DNA of 64,000 bases, from assembly GCA_017634555.1 (NCBI GenBank), contig JAGBNF010000027.1, positions 24,758 to 88,757 of the forward strand, written 5' to 3'. The translations under genes were made by a program, and so were the position numbers. Under the pieces are notes generated by a model, which did no database searches, was not told where the DNA came from, and worked only from the letters and a program-made list of their open reading frames with translations. Shown in pieces: positions 61,229 to 64,000 of the stretch (the first letter of the stretch is position 1; each line of letters opens with the position of its first letter). The stretch is from Eubacterium sp. Lineage in GTDB: Bacteria > Bacillota > Clostridia > Lachnospirales > Lachnospiraceae.

Positions 61229-61396
61229 TTATTTATTTTCATTTAAGTACTCTCTGTAGTCCAGATTATTTTCCTTTCTAGATTCAAAAAAATCTACAAT
61301 AGGAATGATTACTATGAAGCGTAATATAAACATGATTATAAGTGCAGGTAACGTTAAGGTAAATACAAAACCAGAAGAGATAAAAGGACCATCTAT
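61229..61396 (-). pseudogene. membrane protein fragment downstream of the DUF3592-like gene
   Basis: An open frame lacking a plausible start reads IPIDGPFISSGFVFTLTLPA, then a strongly hydrophobic helix and a charged tail ending YREYLNENK before TAA. The composition suggests true membrane protein, but there is no start or ribosome binding site, so it is a likely remnant. Confidence 0.3.
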
Positions 61397-61413
61397 CGGG
61401 ATGCGTTAAAGTA

Positions 61414-61836
61414 TTAAAAAAAGAACACTTCAATATACAGAAGATCAAAAAATCCCAAAAGAACTAAAAAGCAAATTAGGATAACTATATTTTTTATATC
61501 CCTCTTCATCCAAACGTCTTTCGGCTTGCGTGGATTTATCTTTATTTCAAAACTATCACCGTTAGAGTATATGCAATGGTCGGTATAAAACAATTCATCA
61601 AGATACGTCTGACCATTATATTCGTATTCATATTGAACTGTATACTCTGTATAATATGTTGTCTTACCAGTTTGAGAATCTTCCCTTCTTTTCTCTCTTG
61701 ATGTTACCGACACTACTCTGCCAAATGTTTTTACCGTGCATACTAATAATTTTCTGAAACCATCGAATAAAAAATAAATTGTTATTAGATTAAAAAAAAG
61801 TAACAGTAATCCTACAAGAATCATTCCTATGCTCAT
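61414..61836 (-). CDS. DUF3592-like membrane protein
   Basis: A 140-residue protein with one transmembrane helix near each end (about 5-25 and 115-135) and a central beta-barrel-like domain containing TKTYYTEYTVQYEYEYNG-like strands and a proline turn NPRKPKDVWMK. That is the usual DUF3592 layout. Function is unknown. Confidence 0.7.
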   Translation of the reverse strand: MSIGMILVGLLLLFFNLITIYFLFDGFRKLLVCTVKTFGRVVSVTSREKRREDSQTGKTTYYTEYTVQYEYEYNGQTYLDELFYTDHCIYSNGDSFEIKINPRKPKDVWMKRDIKNIVILICFLVLLGFFDLLYIEVFFF

Positions 61837-62036
61837 AATTTAAATCCCTCACATTCTTATTATTTTTTCGCTGATTATTCGCGATTTATCACCCTGAAAG
61901 TTATTATCGTAACGTTAATATCATTATGATAATATCGCGCATGAGATAGAAAGTCAACTTGATTTTTAAAAATACGCTGATACTATATAAAACTTATTGT
62001 TTGCTATACAACATTCGATAGAAAGGAGCTGCGCTT

Positions 62037-62168
62037 ATGTTTAAGTTATTCTTTGAGTTATTCATTTTACCATTACGAATCATGGGATGGTTCATTAAAG
62101 CTATATTCTGGATCCCGCTTCTTCTACTTGGATTTATCTTTGATAATGGTCCAGGACCTAGAAGATAA
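62037..62168 (+). CDS. small membrane protein (43 aa)
   Basis: It encodes MFKLFFELFILPLRIMGWFI, a second hydrophobic stretch and the tail NGPGPRR. AAAGGAG lies eight bases upstream of ATG, a strong site. Two hydrophobic segments with an Arg between them suit a small membrane protein or peptide. It is convergent with the GNAT gene at 62178. Confidence 0.7.
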   Translation: MFKLFFELFILPLRIMGWFIKAIFWIPLLLLGFIFDNGPGPRR

Positions 62169-62177
62169 TACTGAAAG

Positions 62178-62696
62178 TTAAAGTTTCTTTTGCATCCACA
62201 AAAGATCATACCATCTATCAAACTTTTTTCCGATAGCTTCAAAATGAGCCACTTTAGAATAACCCATCTTTGAATGAAATTTGAAACTATCATGAGATAA
62301 ATACTCATCTTCCTTTTCACAATATGCCACGCCAGCCAGCATATTCACTATTCCCTGCTCTCGAAGTCTATTTTCCAACTCCTCATAAAGGACAGAACCT
62401 ATCCCCTTCCTTCTATAATTCTTATCTAAGTATATTGAAGTTGCAACAGTCCAAGCATATGCATCACGAACACTGTATACACTGGCATATGCATAACCAA
62501 CAATCTTATTATTCACTTCACAAACCAGGTATGGATATTTTTCAATAATATGGCTTATTCTATCTTTAAATTCTTCAACTGTTGGAACTGCATATTCAAA
62601 TGAAACTGCTGTATTTTGTACATAATATGTGTATATCTCTACCAATTTTGCTGCATCTTCTAAACGAACTTCTCTTATTGTGAAATCATGTGTCAT
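62178..62696 (-). CDS. GNAT acetyltransferase (phosphinothricin acetyltransferase-like)
   Basis: A 172-residue enzyme: IREVRLEDAAKLVEIYTYYVQNTAVSFEY, a family hallmark, SIYLDKNYRRKGIGSVLYEEL as acetyl-CoA loop and SKMGYSKVAHFEAIGKKFDRW. These features match the Pat/YncA group acting on amino-acid analogues such as methionine sulfoximine or phosphinothricin. The ribosome binding site is weak. Confidence 0.9.
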   Translation of the reverse strand: MTHDFTIREVRLEDAAKLVEIYTYYVQNTAVSFEYAVPTVEEFKDRISHIIEKYPYLVCEVNNKIVGYAYASVYSVRDAYAWTVATSIYLDKNYRRKGIGSVLYEELENRLREQGIVNMLAGVAYCEKEDEYLSHDSFKFHSKMGYSKVAHFEAIGKKFDRWYDLLWMQKKL

Positions 62697-62723
62697 AACT
62701 TTACTTATTCCTCATTAATGATA

Positions 62724-63287
62724 CTATAATAATCCATAAACTATCATCCCACACACTGCTGATACACATATTAACATTATAGGCGAAATTTTCTTTTTTA
62801 TAAGCTTTCTTAATCCAAAATATAATCCACCCAATACTATAGTTAAAACAATAGCCGGGACATCAGGTACTGCACCCGAACAAATATTGAAATTCTTCCA
62901 GATCATATATATTCCAGTCGCAAGAATAATACCAATAATACAAGGTTTTAAACCACTTAATACCCCTTGAAACATTATATTTTTCAAAAGGCTCTTAAAT
63001 AAAAGCAATATAATAAGTATTATCAGAAATGCAGGAAGAACAACAGCTGCCGTAGCAATAAATGCGCCAAGAATCCCACCTTGAGAACTCCCTATATATG
63101 TTGCAAGATTCACCATAATTGGTCCGGGTGTACTTTCACTTACGGCAATCATATAGGATAACATTTCATCATCCAACCATCCATACGATAAAACAATTTC
63201 TCGAATTAACGCGATTGAGACATATCCGCCACCAAACGAAAAAAGACCAACCTTTAGAAATCCTATAAATAAATCAATATATATCAT
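62724..63287 (-). CDS. chromate transporter, C-terminal-type half (ChrA family)
   Basis: A 187-residue half-size CHR protein with five to six transmembrane helices and the family motif FSFGGGYVSIALIREIV near residue 16, then STPGPIMVNLATYIG. Short CHR proteins work as pairs encoded in tandem. Its ATG overlaps the stop of the partner gene at 63287 (TAATG). Confidence 0.92.
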   Translation of the reverse strand: MIYIDLFIGFLKVGLFSFGGGYVSIALIREIVLSYGWLDDEMLSYMIAVSESTPGPIMVNLATYIGSSQGGILGAFIATAAVVLPAFLIILIILLLFKSLLKNIMFQGVLSGLKPCIIGIILATGIYMIWKNFNICSGAVPDVPAIVLTIVLGGLYFGLRKLIKKKISPIMLICVSAVCGMIVYGLL

Positions 63288-63859
63288 TAGTCAGTTTCAC
63301 TCCTTTCTGTTTTATTCTTTATCAGAAAGGATACCAGTCCGACCAATGCGGCAAAAAGCATAATTACAAGCGATGAAATATGTAAGGAAAAAAAGTTTAT
63401 CACAAGCATTGCTATACATGATGCAATTATTATAATGATCTTAAGTGCTGTCAATTTAGCCTTTGAAAGCATCTTAACAGCTGCATCCAGTATCAGAATA
63501 ACAACAGCTATTTTTATTCCATGAAATGCATTATTTATCCAGGTTATTTCAAGAAACCTATCCAGATATTTGGAAATTAGAAAGATAATAACAAACGATG
63601 GAAGAACCATTCCTATAGTTGCAAATATAGCTCCCAAGAGCTTCTTCCTTTTATATCCTACATATGTAGCACAGTTAATAGCTATCGGTCCTGGTGTTGA
63701 TTCAGCTATAACTGTAATATCCATCATTTCACCGTGTGTAATCCATTTTTTCTTTTCTACGCATATATCCTCAATCAGAGATATCATTGCGTATCCACCA
63801 CCAAATGTAAACGCTCCTACTTTAGCAAATGTAAGAAACAACTCAATCAAATCATTCAT
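63287..63859 (-). CDS. chromate transporter, N-terminal-type half (ChrA family)
   Basis: A 190-residue half-size CHR protein with TFAKVGAFTFGGGYAMISLIED near residue 10 and AESTPGPIAINCATYVG. It is translationally coupled at both ends: its ATG shares a base with the stop of the preceding gene at 63859, and its own stop overlaps the next start. The pair probably forms a heterodimeric anion transporter; chromate is the family name, not a shown substrate. Confidence 0.92.
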   Translation of the reverse strand: MNDLIELFLTFAKVGAFTFGGGYAMISLIEDICVEKKKWITHGEMMDITVIAESTPGPIAINCATYVGYKRKKLLGAIFATIGMVLPSFVIIFLISKYLDRFLEITWINNAFHGIKIAVVILILDAAVKMLSKAKLTALKIIIIIASCIAMLVINFFSLHISSLVIMLFAALVGLVSFLIKNKTERSETD

Positions 63860-64000
63860 TAATGACAACCACCGTGACCGCAACCATGTTCCCCATGACC
63901 TTCATGTTCATGATGATCACAAGTAGCTTCTCCAATTTCAGCAAGAGTACCTGAAATATAAGACTTAATCACTTCATCAGCATCCCCGGAAGCCCCGGCA
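63859..64000 (-). CDS. NifX/NifB-type (dinitrogenase Fe-Mo cofactor family) protein, C-terminal end with His/Cys tail
   Basis: Only the last 47 residues are in the window. They read GASGDADEVIKSYISGTL, a typical C-terminal part of the NifX-like fold, and then a tail with six Gly, seven His and three Cys, ending GCGHGGCH. Such tails bind metals. The stop codon overlaps the start of the chromate-transporter gene (TAATG), so a metal-linked role with that pair is likely. The rest lies beyond the right edge. Confidence 0.65.
   Translation of the reverse strand, partial: AGASGDADEVIKSYISGTLAEIGEATCDHHEHEGHGEHGCGHGGCH

Noticed and set aside
61994-62320. A 108-codon minus-strand ORF
   Set aside because: It overlaps the well-supported GNAT gene at 62178-62696 in another frame and the small plus-strand membrane ORF, and has no ribosome binding site.

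Overview
The window looks like a chromosomal segment of a low-to-moderate GC Gram-positive anaerobe, most likely a rumen or gut member of the Lachnospiraceae (Butyrivibrio-like). This is inferred from AGGAGG-type ribosome binding sites, LytTR/DUF3021 regulators, a GH3 beta-glucosidase with reversed domain order, an oxygen-sensitive ThiH thiazole pathway and small lineage-typical XRE regulators. No insertion sequence, prophage or CRISPR array was seen. Most genes lie on the minus strand.

Layout. 0-3.6 kb: the end of a glycerol-1-phosphate dehydrogenase-like gene, an ATPase preceded by three 29-bp tandem repeats, a first CAAX-like/LytTR/DUF3021 operon, and tRNA-Arg(ACG). 3.6-13.9 kb: phosphopantetheinyl transferase, DeoR regulator, 1-phosphofructokinase, uvrA, uvrB, a cytoplasmic GH13 alpha-glucan hydrolase and a SanA/YdcF-like protein. 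14-22.9 kb: RNA-related region described below, plus a LexA-like S24 regulator, an EAL phosphodiesterase and an aldo/keto reductase. 22.9-28.5 kb: secreted proteins (a repeat-rich lipoprotein zincin and an SGNH hydrolase flanked by repeats), a second small-peptide/XRE module and an EFR1-type flavodoxin-ferredoxin. 28.7-34 kb: a complete thiS-F-G-H-E-C operon under a TPP riboswitch. 34-38.3 kb: GH3 glucosidase, phosphatase, SGNH hydrolase. 38.3-43.6 kb: a four-gene operon with TelA and a coiled-coil AAA+ ATPase. 43.6-64 kb: a second CAAX-like/LytTR/DUF3021 operon, PadR/DUF998, a GGDEF protein and many small accessory enzymes, membrane proteins and decayed genes, ending in a chromate-transporter pair behind a His/Cys-tailed protein.

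The most interesting find is at 14.0-16.3 kb. The leader of a 679-codon gene encodes an RNA whose D-arm and T-arm are in circularly permuted order. A 7-bp acceptor-like stem is closed by a TTCG tetraloop, and the position of the anticodon stem leads into a long imperfect helix. This is the architecture of bacterial YrlA-type Y RNAs, which are tRNA mimics that bind Ro60/Rsr. A second, shorter copy of the helix without the tRNA mimic lies just before the ribosome binding site. The protein has an alpha-helical, TROVE-like N-terminal part and a TerD-like C-terminal domain in place of the usual vWA domain. An RtcB RNA ligase operon with a tightly operator-embedded promoter lies 5 kb away. Together these suggest a variant Ro/Y-RNA RNA-repair or stress island.

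Other coherent systems are the two paralogous CAAX-like/LytTR/DUF3021 operons with the same direct-repeat operator at the same spacing; two paralogous modules of operator, small peptide gene, terminator and small XRE regulator; and the TelA/AAA+ operon of unknown role. All functional statements come from reading motifs; no database search was run.
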